Assembly (NCBI RefSeq): GCF_030372765.1
Contig: NZ_JAUCMW010000002.1
Coordinates: forward strand, 323,285 to 387,284
DNA: 64,000 nucleotides
Direction of reading: 5' to 3'
Origin: Labilibaculum sp. K2S
Lineage (GTDB): Bacteria > Bacteroidota > Bacteroidia > Bacteroidales > Marinifilaceae
Part shown: positions 33,566 through 43,696 of the stretch, one piece after another
How positions within the stretch are numbered: position 1 is the stretch's first letter
Layout of the letters: each line of letters opens with the position of its first letter
Notes under the pieces: generated by a model
Database searches by the model: none
What the model saw: only the letters and a program-made list of their open reading frames with translations
Told to the model about the DNA's origin: nothing
Translations under genes and position numbers: made by a program

Positions 33566-34798
33566 CTAGTCCTCCTTACTTCCTTTAATTGGCTTAGAAG
33601 TATCTGGTAAAATCAGATTCAAAATAACTCCTACCAAAGAAGCAAGACCAATTCCTGCTAAGGAGAAAGTTCCATATGAAATTTGTGCTCCACCAATTCC
33701 TACGGTTAATACAATAGAAATAATCACCTGATTTCTGGTTTTTGAGAAATCTGTCTTGGCATCAATTAATGTTTTGATTCCAATACTGGCAATCAGACCA
33801 AACAACAGCAGCATAATTCCTCCCAAAACGGCTTGTGGAATTGTTTTAAGAAATGCACTCACTTTTCCGATCAAAGAAAATACTACTGCCGTAATTGCAG
33901 CAATTCTCAATACCCGCGGATCGGTAACCTTAGTTAATGCTATTGCTCCGGTTACTTCAGAATAAGTTGTATTTGGTGGTCCACCAAAAAATCCAGCGAA
34001 AGCTGTTGCAATACCATCACCAAGAAGTGTTCTGTGCAAACCAGGATCTTTTACAAATTTCTTATTCGCCACTCCTCCAATCGCATACATATCACCTACG
34101 TGTTCTATAATCGGGGCAAAAGCAACAGGAAGCATATATAATACAGCACCCCAGTTTAATTCCGGACGAACAAAATCAGGCAATGCAAACCATGCAGCAT
34201 CATTAATTGACGTAAAATCAACTTTTCCTAATACAATAGAGAGAATGTAACCAACAATAATTCCCACAAAAATAGGAATCAGCTTAATCATTCCTTTGCT
34301 GTAAACAACGATAAGAACTGCCGTTAATAAAGAGACAGAGGAAATAATCCAATTTGTTTTCGCCATGTTTACGGCTACTGGAGCCAGTGAAAGACCAATA
34401 ATCATGATTACAGGGCCCACCACAATAGAAGGAAATATTTTCTCGATTACACCTAAGCCCCAAACTTTGATTATTGCAGAGACAACGCCATATACCAAAC
34501 CAACAGCAATTAAACCAGAGAGCGCTCCCGGTAAACCATACAATTCTGTGGCGGCTACAATTGGTGCGATAAATGCAAAACTACTGCCTAAAAAAACAGG
34601 AACCTTACCTTTTGTGATTAAATGAAAAATCAAGGTTCCAATTCCTGCTGTAAATAATGCGACTGATGGGTCAATACCGACTAATAACGGGACAAGGACT
34701 GTTGCACCAAATGCAACAAATAAGAACTGAATCCCGATAATAATTCTTTTCGCGGGACTATCAAAGTTCGGAGTGCTGGTTTCTTGAGACTGGATCAT
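33566..34798 (-). CDS. uraA: Uracil/xanthine permease family protein, UraA-type
   Basis: NCS2 proton symporter for uracil. The signature GGPPNTTYSEVTGAIALT near residue 270 is typical of UraA, with the acidic residue pairs in the IIEHVGDMYAIGG segment near residue 235 contributing to substrate and proton binding. About 14 membrane helices over 410 residues. It differs from the AzgA-type permease 1.2 kb away, so the region covers both nucleobase classes. Preceded by a -7 box 32 bases upstream. Confidence 0.92.
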   Translation of the reverse strand: MIQSQETSTPNFDSPAKRIIIGIQFLFVAFGATVLVPLLVGIDPSVALFTAGIGTLIFHLITKGKVPVFLGSSFAFIAPIVAATELYGLPGALSGLIAVGLVYGVVSAIIKVWGLGVIEKIFPSIVVGPVIMIIGLSLAPVAVNMAKTNWIISSVSLLTAVLIVVYSKGMIKLIPIFVGIIVGYILSIVLGKVDFTSINDAAWFALPDFVRPELNWGAVLYMLPVAFAPIIEHVGDMYAIGGVANKKFVKDPGLHRTLLGDGIATAFAGFFGGPPNTTYSEVTGAIALTKVTDPRVLRIAAITAVVFSLIGKVSAFLKTIPQAVLGGIMLLLFGLIASIGIKTLIDAKTDFSKTRNQVIISIVLTVGIGGAQISYGTFSLAGIGLASLVGVILNLILPDTSKPIKGSKED

Positions 34799-34829
34799 AA
34801 AATAGGTTTAGATTTTTTACAAATTGGCG

Positions 34830-34837
34830 CAAATATA
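34830..34837 (-). promoter_or_regulatory. -7 box upstream of uraA
   Basis: Minus-strand TATATTTG fits TAnnTTTG, followed by GCGCC near the expected start point, 31 bases before the uraA ATG. Confidence 0.55.
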
Positions 34838-35023
34838 GCAAGGATGCCTCGAAGAACAAATTCGAATAGTTGTTTTTAAAGAAGCTCTCTTTATGATGAT
34901 CATGCTCAACACACAATAAAATCAAGCGTTTAAAACACTCAGACTATCTAAATAAAACAGTCAAAAAAAGGAAATAAAATGAATAAACAGGAAGAAACCA
35001 ATTCCTGATAGATCTAAAATTAT

Positions 35024-36733
35024 TTAGAATTTAATATCACGAACCATTAATTGAGTTTCAACTTTTCCCATGTACTCATTCTCCTGAAGTGAGTAACAAA
35101 CATCAAATGGAACACCACTTGAAATTTTAGGATACAAATTTCCCATTGAAAAGGCAATACCTGCTTTTACATCTCCTTCGCGAATATCATCAACAACTGA
35201 AAGTTTAAGATGTTCTTTATTTCTTCCTACCGGACGACTGTAACCGTAATCGAGAACTTGTTCGCTCATAAAAACCGGGGTCATATTCTTTGGACCGAAA
35301 GGCTCAAACTGCTTAATAATCCGGAAAAATTTAGGTGTGATATCAGATAATTTTATATTTGCATCAATCTTAACCTGAGGAACTAACATGTCTTCTGAAA
35401 TGTTATTTACCACATAATCTTCAAAACGTTTTTGAAATTCACCAACGTTCTCAATTTTCATAGTTAAACCTGCAGCATACTTGTGACCACCAAAGTTTTC
35501 CAATAAATCACTACATTCCGAAATTGCATTGTACAAATCAAAACCGTCAACCGAACGAGCGCTGCCAGTAGCAAAACCATTCGACTCGGTAAGAATTACT
35601 GTTGGTTTATAATAATTCTCAATCATTCGAGAAGCAACAATACCAATCACTCCTTTGTGCCAGTTCCGATCAAAAAGAACAGTACTTTTTTTAGCAAGCA
35701 ACGCGTTGCTTTTTGCAACTCTTTCCAGTGCCTCATCCGTAATATTATGATCCAATTCTTTGCGATCTTCGTTCATCACATCAATAGTATCTCCTATTAA
35801 TATGGCAGACTCCTCTGTATCGGCAATCAGCAATTGAACTGCCCGATTGCCCGATTGAATTCTTCCTGCAGCATTAATTCTTGGGCCAACTTTAAAAACA
35901 ATATCGTTTACTGTTAAATCTTTGTCAACTCCGGCTAAATTCAATATTGTTTTCAGGCCTAATCTCGGAGAATTATTTAGCTGTATTAATCCAAAATAAG
36001 TCAGTACTCTATTCTCGCCAGTAATTGGGACAATATCCGAAGCTATACTAACAGCCAATAAATCAAGTAATGGGATTAACTCCTCAAATGGCCATTCCTT
36101 TTTCTGAGCCAACCCCTGCATTAGCTTAAAGCCAACTCCACAACCTGATAATGCATCACAAGGATAATCGCAATCCAATCTTTTAGGATCGAGAACTGCA
36201 ACCGCCTCAGGCAAAATATCGCCTGGTGTATGATGATCACAAACTATAAAATCGATGCCTTTTTCTTTCGCGTATGCAATTTTACCAACAGCCTTAATAC
36301 CACAGTCCAATGAAATTATCAATCTGAAGTTGTTCTCCGCAGCGTAATCAATCCCTGCTGTCGACACGCCGTAACCTTCAGAGTAACGATCAGGAATATA
36401 ATAATCTATAAAATCGAAGTGTTTTTTAAGATAAGTGTAAACAAGAGAAACAGATGTGGTTCCATCAACGTCATAATCACCATAGATCATAACTCTTTCT
36501 TGTTTCTGAATTGCTGTCTCGATTCTTTCAACAGCTTTATCCATGTCTTTCATTAGGAAAGGATCGTGCAGATCATCAAGGCTGGGACGAAAAAATTTCT
36601 TTGCCATTTCGAATGTAGTAATCCCACGTTGAACCAGCAGGTCAGCAACTAAACGATCAACACCAAGTGATTCCATAAGTGTTATAACCGTTCCTTCATC
36701 TCCCGGCTCATTGATTACCCATCTCTTTTCCAT
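35024..36733 (-). CDS. recJ: Single-strand-specific exonuclease RecJ
   Basis: 5'-to-3' ssDNA exonuclease for recombination and mismatch repair. DHH motifs are intact: IYGDYDVDGTTS near residue 84, SLDCGIKA near residue 145, the DHH triad in VCDHHTPG near residue 168, and GVIGIVASR near residue 362. The DHHA1 domain has GGHKYAAGLT near residue 425, followed by an OB-fold. 569 residues is normal. It starts 23 bases after lipB on the same strand, so lipA-lipB-recJ is probably one transcript. A weak CAGGAA/TTCCTG hairpin lies at 34988-35007 downstream. Confidence 0.95.
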   Translation of the reverse strand: MEKRWVINEPGDEGTVITLMESLGVDRLVADLLVQRGITTFEMAKKFFRPSLDDLHDPFLMKDMDKAVERIETAIQKQERVMIYGDYDVDGTTSVSLVYTYLKKHFDFIDYYIPDRYSEGYGVSTAGIDYAAENNFRLIISLDCGIKAVGKIAYAKEKGIDFIVCDHHTPGDILPEAVAVLDPKRLDCDYPCDALSGCGVGFKLMQGLAQKKEWPFEELIPLLDLLAVSIASDIVPITGENRVLTYFGLIQLNNSPRLGLKTILNLAGVDKDLTVNDIVFKVGPRINAAGRIQSGNRAVQLLIADTEESAILIGDTIDVMNEDRKELDHNITDEALERVAKSNALLAKKSTVLFDRNWHKGVIGIVASRMIENYYKPTVILTESNGFATGSARSVDGFDLYNAISECSDLLENFGGHKYAAGLTMKIENVGEFQKRFEDYVVNNISEDMLVPQVKIDANIKLSDITPKFFRIIKQFEPFGPKNMTPVFMSEQVLDYGYSRPVGRNKEHLKLSVVDDIREGDVKAGIAFSMGNLYPKISSGVPFDVCYSLQENEYMGKVETQLMVRDIKF

Positions 36734-36756
36734 ATTCTAGAATTTGGCTAGCTAAA

Positions 36757-37461
36757 TTAGTCAATTTCAAGCGTCATATCAAACAGTTTAGTGATATGGC
36801 TCTTCAAATTATGTTTTACTTCTTCAATATCAAGCTCTTTGCCCAATTCTTTTTTTAATGATGTTACTCCTTTATCAACAAATCCACATGGATTGATGTA
36901 CTCAAAATATTTAAGATCGGTATTTACATTAAAAGCAAAACCATGCATGCTTACCCATCTGCTGATTCGCACACCAATAGCACAAATCTTTCGAACAGTA
37001 GGTTTTTCAACATCCAACCAAACTCCTGTTGCTCCTTCTAATCGCGTTCCAACAATTCCATAATCGGCAATACAGTTAATAACAGCTTGCTCCAGAGTTT
37101 CAATGTATTTTTTAATTCCCATATCGTAGGTTTCCAAATTTAAAATTGGATAACCAACAATCTGACCTGGTCCATGATAGGTAATATCACCTCCGCGATT
37201 AATTTTATGAAAAGTTGCCTCTTTTGCCTGCAGTTGCAGCAAATCAAGAAGCATATTTTGTTCTTTCCCGCTTTTCCCCAGTGTATACACGTGTGGATGT
37301 TCACAGAATAACAAATAATTGTTTGATAATTTTTTCTGATCGGCCGGAAGATCAGCATTAGCCTGCTTGGATGTCAGGACTTCATTAAACAGGTTCTCCT
37401 GATAGTCCCATGCTTCTTTATAATCAATCGATCCCAGATCGCGAAATACAGTCTTAATCAT
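36757..37461 (-). CDS. lipB: Octanoyl-[ACP]:protein N-octanoyltransferase
   Basis: Transfers octanoate from ACP to lipoyl domains. Motifs: FCEHPHVYTLGKSG near residue 52, NRGGDITYHGPGQIVGYP near residue 88, KICAIGVRISRW near residue 158 (lysine that activates the nucleophile), and the nucleophilic cysteine in INPCGF near residue 190. 234 residues is normal. It overlaps lipA by 8 bases, indicating coupled expression of the two steps of lipoate attachment. Confidence 0.96.
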   Translation of the reverse strand: MIKTVFRDLGSIDYKEAWDYQENLFNEVLTSKQANADLPADQKKLSNNYLLFCEHPHVYTLGKSGKEQNMLLDLLQLQAKEATFHKINRGGDITYHGPGQIVGYPILNLETYDMGIKKYIETLEQAVINCIADYGIVGTRLEGATGVWLDVEKPTVRKICAIGVRISRWVSMHGFAFNVNTDLKYFEYINPCGFVDKGVTSLKKELGKELDIEEVKHNLKSHITKLFDMTLEID

Positions 37462-38332
37462 CTTTTAAACTCCGTTTTAAGTTTAACGCATTCACATGAC
37501 GTTCTGCATGATACGAAGAACGCACCAAAGGCGTACTTTCTACAAATGCAAAACCTTTTTCCAAACCAACAGTTTCATATTTTTTGAACACCTCAGGAGT
37601 AATGTATTCCTGAACTTCCAAATGGTTTTTTGTTGGCTGTAAATACTGACCAATAGTCATGACTCTAACTCCCACCTCAAGCAAGTCATCCATTACCTGA
37701 TAAATCTCTTCTTCTTTCTCGCCTAAACCAAGCATTATTCCCGATTTAGCAACGATCCCCGAATCTGCAATTTGCTTTAACACCTTTAAGCTAAGGTCGT
37801 ATTTTGCTTTGCTTCGAACTTCACGGGTTAATCTTCGAACCGTTTCCAGATTATGGGAGATCACCTCCGGATTCATATCAATCACTCTTTGAATGTCCTC
37901 CTCTTTCCCATTAAAATCGGGGATTAAAACCTCAAGTGTGGTTTCCGGAGTAGTTTCTTTAATACACTTAATAGTTTCAGCCCAAATTCCAGAACCTCCG
38001 TCTTCCAAATCATCCCGGTCAACAGAAGTTATTACGGCATGTTTTAAGCTCATCAACTTAATAGAACGAGCCAACCTCTTAGGTTCTTTCCAATCTGCCT
38101 CAAGTGGCTTTCCTGTTGGAACGTTACAAAATTTGCAGGCACGCGTACAGATATTTCCTAAAATCATAAAGGTAGCAGTTCCATTCCCCCAACATTCACC
38201 AACATTCGGACATTTCCCGCTCGAACAAATAGTATGCAATCCATTCTCCTTTACTATTCCATTCACGTATGCATAATCGTCACCCTTTGGCAACTGTATT
38301 TTCAACCAATCTGGTTTTCTTCTTGTCTTCAT
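37454..38332 (-). CDS. lipA: Lipoyl synthase
   Basis: Radical-SAM enzyme inserting two sulfurs into protein-bound octanoate. The auxiliary-cluster cysteines lie in CSSGKCPNVGEC near residue 36, and the SAM cluster in CTRACKFCNV near residue 62. SVDRDDLEDGGSG near residue 105 and the final RSSYHAE motif (serine cluster ligand) near residue 272 are present. 292 residues is normal. First gene of lipA-lipB-recJ, with a -7 box about 155 bases upstream. Confidence 0.97.
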   Translation of the reverse strand: MKTRRKPDWLKIQLPKGDDYAYVNGIVKENGLHTICSSGKCPNVGECWGNGTATFMILGNICTRACKFCNVPTGKPLEADWKEPKRLARSIKLMSLKHAVITSVDRDDLEDGGSGIWAETIKCIKETTPETTLEVLIPDFNGKEEDIQRVIDMNPEVISHNLETVRRLTREVRSKAKYDLSLKVLKQIADSGIVAKSGIMLGLGEKEEEIYQVMDDLLEVGVRVMTIGQYLQPTKNHLEVQEYITPEVFKKYETVGLEKGFAFVESTPLVRSSYHAERHVNALNLKRSLKDD

Positions 38333-38814
38333 TTTACTACTGCTTAATTTTTCCTGATGATTAAAAACTCTTTAGGCTTTTTCATCAACAATTTATAACC
38401 GATCAAAAAGCCACAAATAATCAATTGATTTTCAGCAACAAACACAACGTCAAAATTTTATTTTTAAATAAAAACAAATCCACGCAAAGGTATTCGAAAC
38501 ATTTTAACTTTTCATAAAATACCTCATGTTTTTGCCTCATTCGTGAACATTTCACTATGTTTATTCAATCTAAATACTATTAATTTCATGCAATATTACC
38601 AATTATATTTGGCTTTGCAATGGGATCTGAAACAACACATTTTTCGATTAAGAAAAAGAACAATTTTCTGGCAAAGAAAATAAGTTCCCTTTTTGAACCT
38701 TTAGTAAACTCCCTAAGTTAGCAGACACAATCAATTATCATACTTTTATCAGCGCAATTCACATTAAATCCAATAAGTAAAGCTATTGAAATTAATTATT
38801 TGGACAGATTATAT
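38333..38814. other. Intergenic region between divergent lipA and lysS
   Basis: About 480 A/T-rich bases without a credible frame. It contains the lipA -7 box (38485-38492) and a possible plus-strand TATATTTG (38604-38611) not obviously linked to a gene start. No RNA gene is recognised. Confidence 0.5.
38485..38492 (-). promoter_or_regulatory. -7 box for lipA-lipB-recJ
   Basis: Minus-strand TACCTTTG followed by GC fits TAnnTTTG. It implies a leader of roughly 145 bases. Confidence 0.5.
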
Positions 38815-38822
38815 TATCTTTG
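38815..38822 (+). promoter_or_regulatory. -7 box upstream of lysS
   Basis: TATCTTTG followed by CAC fits TAnnTTTG, 28 bases before the ATG at 38851. It lies within the longer alternative frame beginning at 38800, so that longer start is unlikely. Confidence 0.6.
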
Positions 38823-38850
38823 CACCCGAATAAACTTTATTGAGATTAAG

Positions 38851-40572
38851 ATGAATGCGTTAGAACTTAGTGAACAAGAAATCATTAGAAGGAATTCCCT
38901 TAAAGAAATGCAGTCTATGGGTATCAACCCATTTCCTGCGGCACAATATCATGTAAACAGCTTTTCTTCAGATATTCTGAAAGATTTCGATCCTGAAAAG
39001 AACAACCTTCAAGAGGTTTGTATCGCGGGTAGAATCATGAACAGAAGAATTATGGGTAAAGCTTCCTTTCTTGAACTTCAGGATTCGAAGGGAAGAATAC
39101 AGATTTACATTACCAGAGATGATATTTGCCCGGGCGAAGATAAAACTCTATACAATACTGTATTCAAAAAACTGACTGATATTGGTGATTTTATTGGAAT
39201 TAAAGGATACGTATTTGTTACTCGTGCAGGCGAAACTTCGGTTCATGCAACTGAAATGACAATCCTTTCAAAATCTATTCGTCCGCTTCCTGTTGTTAAG
39301 GAAAAAGACGGAAAAATATACGATGCTTTCAGCGATCCTGAGATGCGTTACCGTCAGCGATATGTTGATTTAGTAGTAAACCCGGCTGTTAAAGATGTTT
39401 TTTTGAAAAGAACAAAGATCATCAACTCGATGCGTGAGCTTTTCAACAGCAAAGATTACTTAGAGGTAGAAACTCCAATCTTACAAGCTATTCCCGGCGG
39501 TGCATCTGCCCGTCCGTTCGAAACACATCACAATGCATTGGATATTCCTTTGTATATGCGTATCGCCAACGAACTATATTTGAAAAGATTGATCGTTGGT
39601 GGATTCGATGGAGTTTATGAGTTTGCGAAAGATTTCCGTAACGAGGGAATGGATCGTACTCACAACCCTGAATTTACAGTCATGGAAATCTATGTTGCCT
39701 ATAAGGATTACAACTGGATGATGGACTTTACCGAAGAAATGATTGAAAAAATTGCAATGGATCTTCATGGCAAAACCAAATTAATGGTTGGTGACAAGGA
39801 GATTGATTTCAAGCGTCCTTTCAAGCGTATCTCTATGCTTGATTCTATTCTTGAGTTTACAGGAATCGACATCAATGGAATGGATGACGTTCAACTTCGG
39901 GAAGTTTGTAAAAAACTGAATATCGAAGCGGATGAAACCATGGGGAAAGGAAAATTAATCGATGAAATTTTTGGTGAGAAATGTGAAGGGAATTACATTC
40001 AGCCAACTTTCATTACCGATTATCCTGTTGAGATGTCTCCTCTTTGTAAAAAACACAGAGACAATCCGGAATTAACCGAGCGTTTCGAGTTAATGGTGAA
40101 TGGAAAAGAGCTTTGTAATGCATATTCGGAGCTAAATGATCCTATTGATCAGTTAGAGCGTTTCCAGGATCAGAACAAACTGAGCGAAAAAGGGGATGAT
40201 GAAGCTATGTTTATTGATATGGACTTTGTTCGTGCTCTTGAATATGGTATGCCACCTACATCAGGTATGGGAATTGGTATTGATCGGTTAACCATGTTGA
40301 TGACCAACTCTCAGTCGATTCAGGACGTATTGTTCTTCCCTCAAATGAGACCTGAGAAGAAAGCTGCAGTTGACAGTGATGATAAATTTATTGCTTTGGG
40401 AATTGCTCCTGAATGGATGCCAATAATTCGTAAAGCAGGATTCCAAACTGTCAGCGCTTTAAAAGATGAGAAGTCAACAAAACTTCACCAAGATATTTGT
40501 GGCTGGAATAAAAAACTAAAAATGGGATTAAAAAACCCAAGTCAAGAAGAAGTAGCAGAGTGGTTGTCTTAA
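38851..40572 (+). CDS. lysS: Lysine--tRNA ligase (class II)
   Basis: Charges tRNA(Lys). The OB-fold anticodon domain includes [18 protein letters not shown] near residue 53. Class II motif 1 is in [16 protein letters not shown] near residue 205, motif 2 in [15 protein letters not shown] near residue 265, and motif 3 in [15 protein letters not shown] near residue 468. The C-terminal 70 residues after motif 3 are an extension found in Bacteroidota LysS. The ATG at 38851 is chosen because the -7 box lies 28 bases upstream. 573 residues. Confidence 0.97.
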   Translation: MNALELSEQEIIRRNSLKEMQSMGINPFPAAQYHVNSFSSDILKDFDPEKNNLQEVCIAGRIMNRRIMGKASFLELQDSKGRIQIYITRDDICPGEDKTLYNTVFKKLTDIGDFIGIKGYVFVTRAGETSVHATEMTILSKSIRPLPVVKEKDGKIYDAFSDPEMRYRQRYVDLVVNPAVKDVFLKRTKIINSMRELFNSKDYLEVETPILQAIPGGASARPFETHHNALDIPLYMRIANELYLKRLIVGGFDGVYEFAKDFRNEGMDRTHNPEFTVMEIYVAYKDYNWMMDFTEEMIEKIAMDLHGKTKLMVGDKEIDFKRPFKRISMLDSILEFTGIDINGMDDVQLREVCKKLNIEADETMGKGKLIDEIFGEKCEGNYIQPTFITDYPVEMSPLCKKHRDNPELTERFELMVNGKELCNAYSELNDPIDQLERFQDQNKLSEKGDDEAMFIDMDFVRALEYGMPPTSGMGIGIDRLTMLMTNSQSIQDVLFFPQMRPEKKAAVDSDDKFIALGIAPEWMPIIRKAGFQTVSALKDEKSTKLHQDICGWNKKLKMGLKNPSQEEVAEWLS

Positions 40573-40593
40573 TCCTTTCTTAAAAATATTTTC

Positions 40594-40630
40594 ATATCGG
40601 AGGTCGGGAATTTCTCCCTTCCTCCGATAT
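40594..40630. repeat. Inverted repeat ATATCGGAGG / CCTCCGATAT after lysS
   Basis: Perfect 10-base arms, with a further GGGA/TCCC pair in the loop, 22 bases after the lysS stop. No strong T run follows, so it could be a factor-assisted terminator or an RNA-processing hairpin between lysS and gpsA. Confidence 0.6.
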
Positions 40631-40698
40631 TTAGTAAATTAGAGATCTGATCGTTACAAAAATAATTCTCTAATTGTACCTGACTTATCAATAAATTC

Positions 40699-41694
40699 AT
40701 GAACAAATCATCAAAAATTGCCATAATTGGTGGTGGTAGCTGGGCTACAGCTATTGCAAAAATCTTTATGGAAAATGTAGCAGAAATTAACTGGTACATG
40801 CGTAATCCGGATACCATTGACCAGTTCAAGGAATTAGGTCATAACCCACGCTACATTACCAGCGCAGAATTTGATATCGACAAAATCAATTTTTCGCATA
40901 ATATTGATGAAATCGTAACAAATTCAGACATCATTATATTTGCAATACCATCCGCATTCTTAAAAAATGCGCTTAAAAATCTTACAGTAAGCCTTAAAGA
41001 TAAATTTGTTGTATCTGCAATTAAAGGTATTGTTCCCGATGAAAACATGATTATTGGTGAATTCTTTAATGAAAAATACAATGTGCCAATTGATAACATC
41101 GGAGTAATTTCCGGTCCTTGCCATGCGGAAGAAGTTGCATTGGAAAGATTGTCATATTTAACTATTGCCTCTCAAAATACCAAGAACGCAAGAGTTTTGG
41201 CTTTGAAAATGGAATGTGCTTATATTAAAACAACCATTTCTGATGATATTTATGGAACTGAATATTCTGCCGTTCTAAAAAATGTTATTGCCATTGCTTC
41301 CGGTATTTGCCACGGACTTCGTTATGGTGATAATTTTCAAGCTGTGTTGATCTCGAACGCTATTCAAGAAATTAAACGTTTTGTAGATACGGTTCATCCC
41401 ATTACAAGAGATATTAAAAGCTCAGCTTATTTAGGCGATTTATTGGTTACCTGTTATTCTCAATTTAGTAGAAACAGAACTTTTGGAACCATGATTGGGA
41501 AAGGATATTCTGTGAAATTTGCTCAGTTAGAAATGCACATGATTGCCGAAGGATATTATGCGGTTAGTTGTATCAAGGAAATTAATGATAAATACAAGGT
41601 TCACATGCCAATTACCATGGCTGTTTATAATATTCTGTACGAAAAAATATCTCCAGCTATGGAAATTAAATTATTAACAGAAGATTTACGTTAA
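40699..41694 (+). CDS. gpsA: Glycerol-3-phosphate dehydrogenase (NAD(P)+)
   Basis: Reduces dihydroxyacetone phosphate to sn-glycerol 3-phosphate for phospholipid synthesis. The Rossmann motif GGGSWATAIAK is at residues 11-21; IFAIPSAFL is near residue 89; the active-site region shows SGPCHAEEVA near residue 139, the catalytic lysine in AVLKNVIAIASG near residue 193, and GDLLVTCYS near residue 252. 331 residues is normal. It stands between the lysS hairpin and pgi. Confidence 0.95.
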   Translation: MNKSSKIAIIGGGSWATAIAKIFMENVAEINWYMRNPDTIDQFKELGHNPRYITSAEFDIDKINFSHNIDEIVTNSDIIIFAIPSAFLKNALKNLTVSLKDKFVVSAIKGIVPDENMIIGEFFNEKYNVPIDNIGVISGPCHAEEVALERLSYLTIASQNTKNARVLALKMECAYIKTTISDDIYGTEYSAVLKNVIAIASGICHGLRYGDNFQAVLISNAIQEIKRFVDTVHPITRDIKSSAYLGDLLVTCYSQFSRNRTFGTMIGKGYSVKFAQLEMHMIAEGYYAVSCIKEINDKYKVHMPITMAVYNILYEKISPAMEIKLLTEDLR

Positions 41695-41765
41695 AGTTAT
41701 TTTTCAATTGTAAATTTACCTTTTGAAATTTTATCTTTTTCAAAACGTAAAAGGAACTTCTTTGC

Positions 41766-41792
41766 ATGAATGCAGATCCGCAAAGCATTCAT
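41766..41792. repeat. Inverted repeat ATGAATGC / GCATTCAT between gpsA and pgi
   Basis: Perfect 8-base arms around an 11-base spacer. No T run follows. It may be an operator for pgi or part of the gpsA mRNA end. Confidence 0.4.
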
Positions 41793-41910
41793 CAATCATT
41801 TTAGTTTGAATAAATATTATTAATTATACACATTAAACCCATTTCTGTCTTTCGCTCTGAGGGGGTATCGGTTCTGACAGATCTGGATTTTACATCTTAA
41901 TTTGAAAATA

Positions 41911-43251
41911 ATGGAACACATCAAGTTGAGCTTTGAAAAATCTTTAAACTTCGTAAGTAAGGAAGAGATTTTCAAATTTAAAGAAGAGAGTCAAAAACAT
42001 TTAACTGCTCTTCGAGAAGGAACCGGTAAGGGAAATGATTTTGTTGGTTGGGTAGATTTACCTTCTCAGATTACTGAAGAAGAGCTAAATGATATCGAAG
42101 CAACTGCTTTGTCTTTGAAAGATAAAGTAGAAGTACTTGTGGTTATTGGTATAGGAGGATCATACCTGGGTGCAAAAGCTGTTAACGATGCTTTGGCTCA
42201 TAGTTTCGATCAACTGAATATCGGTAATGAAAATCCACTTGTATTGTATGCCGGACAAAACATTAGCGAAGATTATCTGTTTGAATTAATGGATATTTTA
42301 AAAGATCTTGAATTTGGTATTTGTGTAATCTCTAAATCGGGAACAACTACCGAACCTGCTATTGCCTTCCGTTTGTTAAAAGAACTTTTGGAAGAAAATG
42401 TTGGCAAAGAAGAAGCCCGCGAAAGAATAATCGCTATTACCGATGCATCGAAAGGCGCTCTTAGAACTCTTGCTGTTCAGGAAGGATACAAAACTTTTGT
42501 AATTCCTGATGATGTAGGCGGTCGGTTCTCTGTGTTAACTCCGGTTGGCTTGCTTCCTATCGCAGTAGCGGGTCACGATATCAAGGAATTGGTAAAAGGG
42601 GCTAAATCGATGCAGGAATATTCAATGGCAACTGCATTCGAAGAAAATCCAGCATTACTATACGCTGCCAGCAGAAATGCTCTTTACGCAAAAGGCAAGG
42701 GAATTGAAATTTTGGCCAATTACAATCCTAAACTGCACAATGTAGCCGAATGGTGGAAGCAGCTTTACGGAGAAAGTGAAGGAAAAGAAAACAAAGGTAT
42801 TTTTCCGGCCAGTGTTGATTTCACAAGTGATTTACACTCAATGGGACAATACATTCAGGAAGGACAGCGTAACATTTTCGAAACTGTTATTTCAATTGCT
42901 AAACCCAACCATACTGTAGTTATTCCTGAAGATAAAGACAATCTTGACGGTTTGAACTTTTTGGCTGGAAGACGTATTGATGCGGTGAATAAAATGGCCG
43001 AATTGGGAACTCAGTTGGCTCACGTTGATGGTGGTGTTCCAAATCTAAGAATTGAAATGCCTCAGTTGAATGAATTCTACTTGGGAGAATTAATATACTT
43101 CTTTGAAATTGCCTGTGGTGTTAGTGGTTATATTTTGGATGTAAACCCATTTGACCAACCAGGTGTTGAAGCATACAAAAGCAACATGTTTGCTTTGCTT
43201 GAAAAACCAGGTTTCGAAGAGGAAACTAAAAAAATCAAAGAGAAATTGTAG
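41911..43251 (+). CDS. pgi: Glucose-6-phosphate isomerase
   Basis: Interconverts glucose 6-phosphate and fructose 6-phosphate. Motifs: [15 protein letters not shown] near residue 73, [13 protein letters not shown] near residue 142 (phosphate site), [14 protein letters not shown] near residue 197, the catalytic Glu in [10 protein letters not shown] near residue 285, and the ligand lysine region DQPGVEAYK near residue 418. The short 446-residue form is typical of Bacteroidota and Firmicutes. The ATG at 41911 is preferred to a TTG three codons earlier. A terminator follows. Confidence 0.97.
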   Translation: MEHIKLSFEKSLNFVSKEEIFKFKEESQKHLTALREGTGKGNDFVGWVDLPSQITEEELNDIEATALSLKDKVEVLVVIGIGGSYLGAKAVNDALAHSFDQLNIGNENPLVLYAGQNISEDYLFELMDILKDLEFGICVISKSGTTTEPAIAFRLLKELLEENVGKEEARERIIAITDASKGALRTLAVQEGYKTFVIPDDVGGRFSVLTPVGLLPIAVAGHDIKELVKGAKSMQEYSMATAFEENPALLYAASRNALYAKGKGIEILANYNPKLHNVAEWWKQLYGESEGKENKGIFPASVDFTSDLHSMGQYIQEGQRNIFETVISIAKPNHTVVIPEDKDNLDGLNFLAGRRIDAVNKMAELGTQLAHVDGGVPNLRIEMPQLNEFYLGELIYFFEIACGVSGYILDVNPFDQPGVEAYKSNMFALLEKPGFEEETKKIKEKL

Positions 43252-43277
43252 TCTCAATTTCAATACAATACTATAAA

Positions 43278-43307
43278 TAAAAGATCAACTCAAAGTTGAT
43301 CTTTTTT
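43278..43307. terminator. Shared terminator of pgi and the small membrane-protein gene
   Basis: AAAGATCAAC / GTTGATCTTT stem with a 5-base loop and a T tract on the plus strand and an A/T-rich flank on the other. The stop codon of the minus-strand gene (43290-43292) lies in the loop, so the last codons of that gene form one arm. Confidence 0.88.
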
Positions 43308-43595
43308 TATTTCCTCGGTTTGCAGTTCTTCTGCTAAACTCTTTTTTGCATCCCTTCTAATCCGTATTTTTTTCCCGGCAAACTGTCCCAAAAAGAAAGC
43401 ACTCACCATAATTGGATAGGTGTATAACTGAAAACCCAAACCGAATAAATGCCGAAACAGGATTACAAATGGAATGGGTACATGAATACAGACAAACCAC
43501 ATTACTGAGAACTTTTTAAATCCTTGCCTGATAAATCCAAAAGGCACATTCAAAATAAAAGTCGAGAGAGCTGCAAAAAGTAAATTTAGTTCCAT
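43290..43595 (-). CDS. Small conserved membrane protein of unknown function
   Basis: Starting at the ATG ending at 43595 gives 101 residues, MELNLLFAALSTFILNVPFG at the N-terminus, then two further hydrophobic segments (MWFVCIHVPIPFVILF and YTYPIMVSAFFLGQF) and a basic-acidic tail. I recall similar uncharacterised Bacteroidota proteins with NVPFG and LGFxxYTYPI motifs, but no function. A longer frame to 43709 overlaps the divergent EamA gene and is unlikely. Its stop lies in the loop of the shared terminator. Confidence 0.75.
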   Translation of the reverse strand: MELNLLFAALSTFILNVPFGFIRQGFKKFSVMWFVCIHVPIPFVILFRHLFGLGFQLYTYPIMVSAFFLGQFAGKKIRIRRDAKKSLAEELQTEEIKKDQL

Positions 43596-43696
43596 GCAAA
43601 CGAATATATTAATAATATCTAATAAAACGGGGCGTAATCTCCTTAATAAAAACAAACTAATATTTACATTTACTGCAATTAAAAATACCTTAAACG

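Noticed and set aside
38604..38611. Plus-strand TATATTTG as promoter of a small RNA in the lipA-lysS gap
   Set aside because: No terminator or conserved structure follows before the lysS promoter; one -7 box is not enough evidence.
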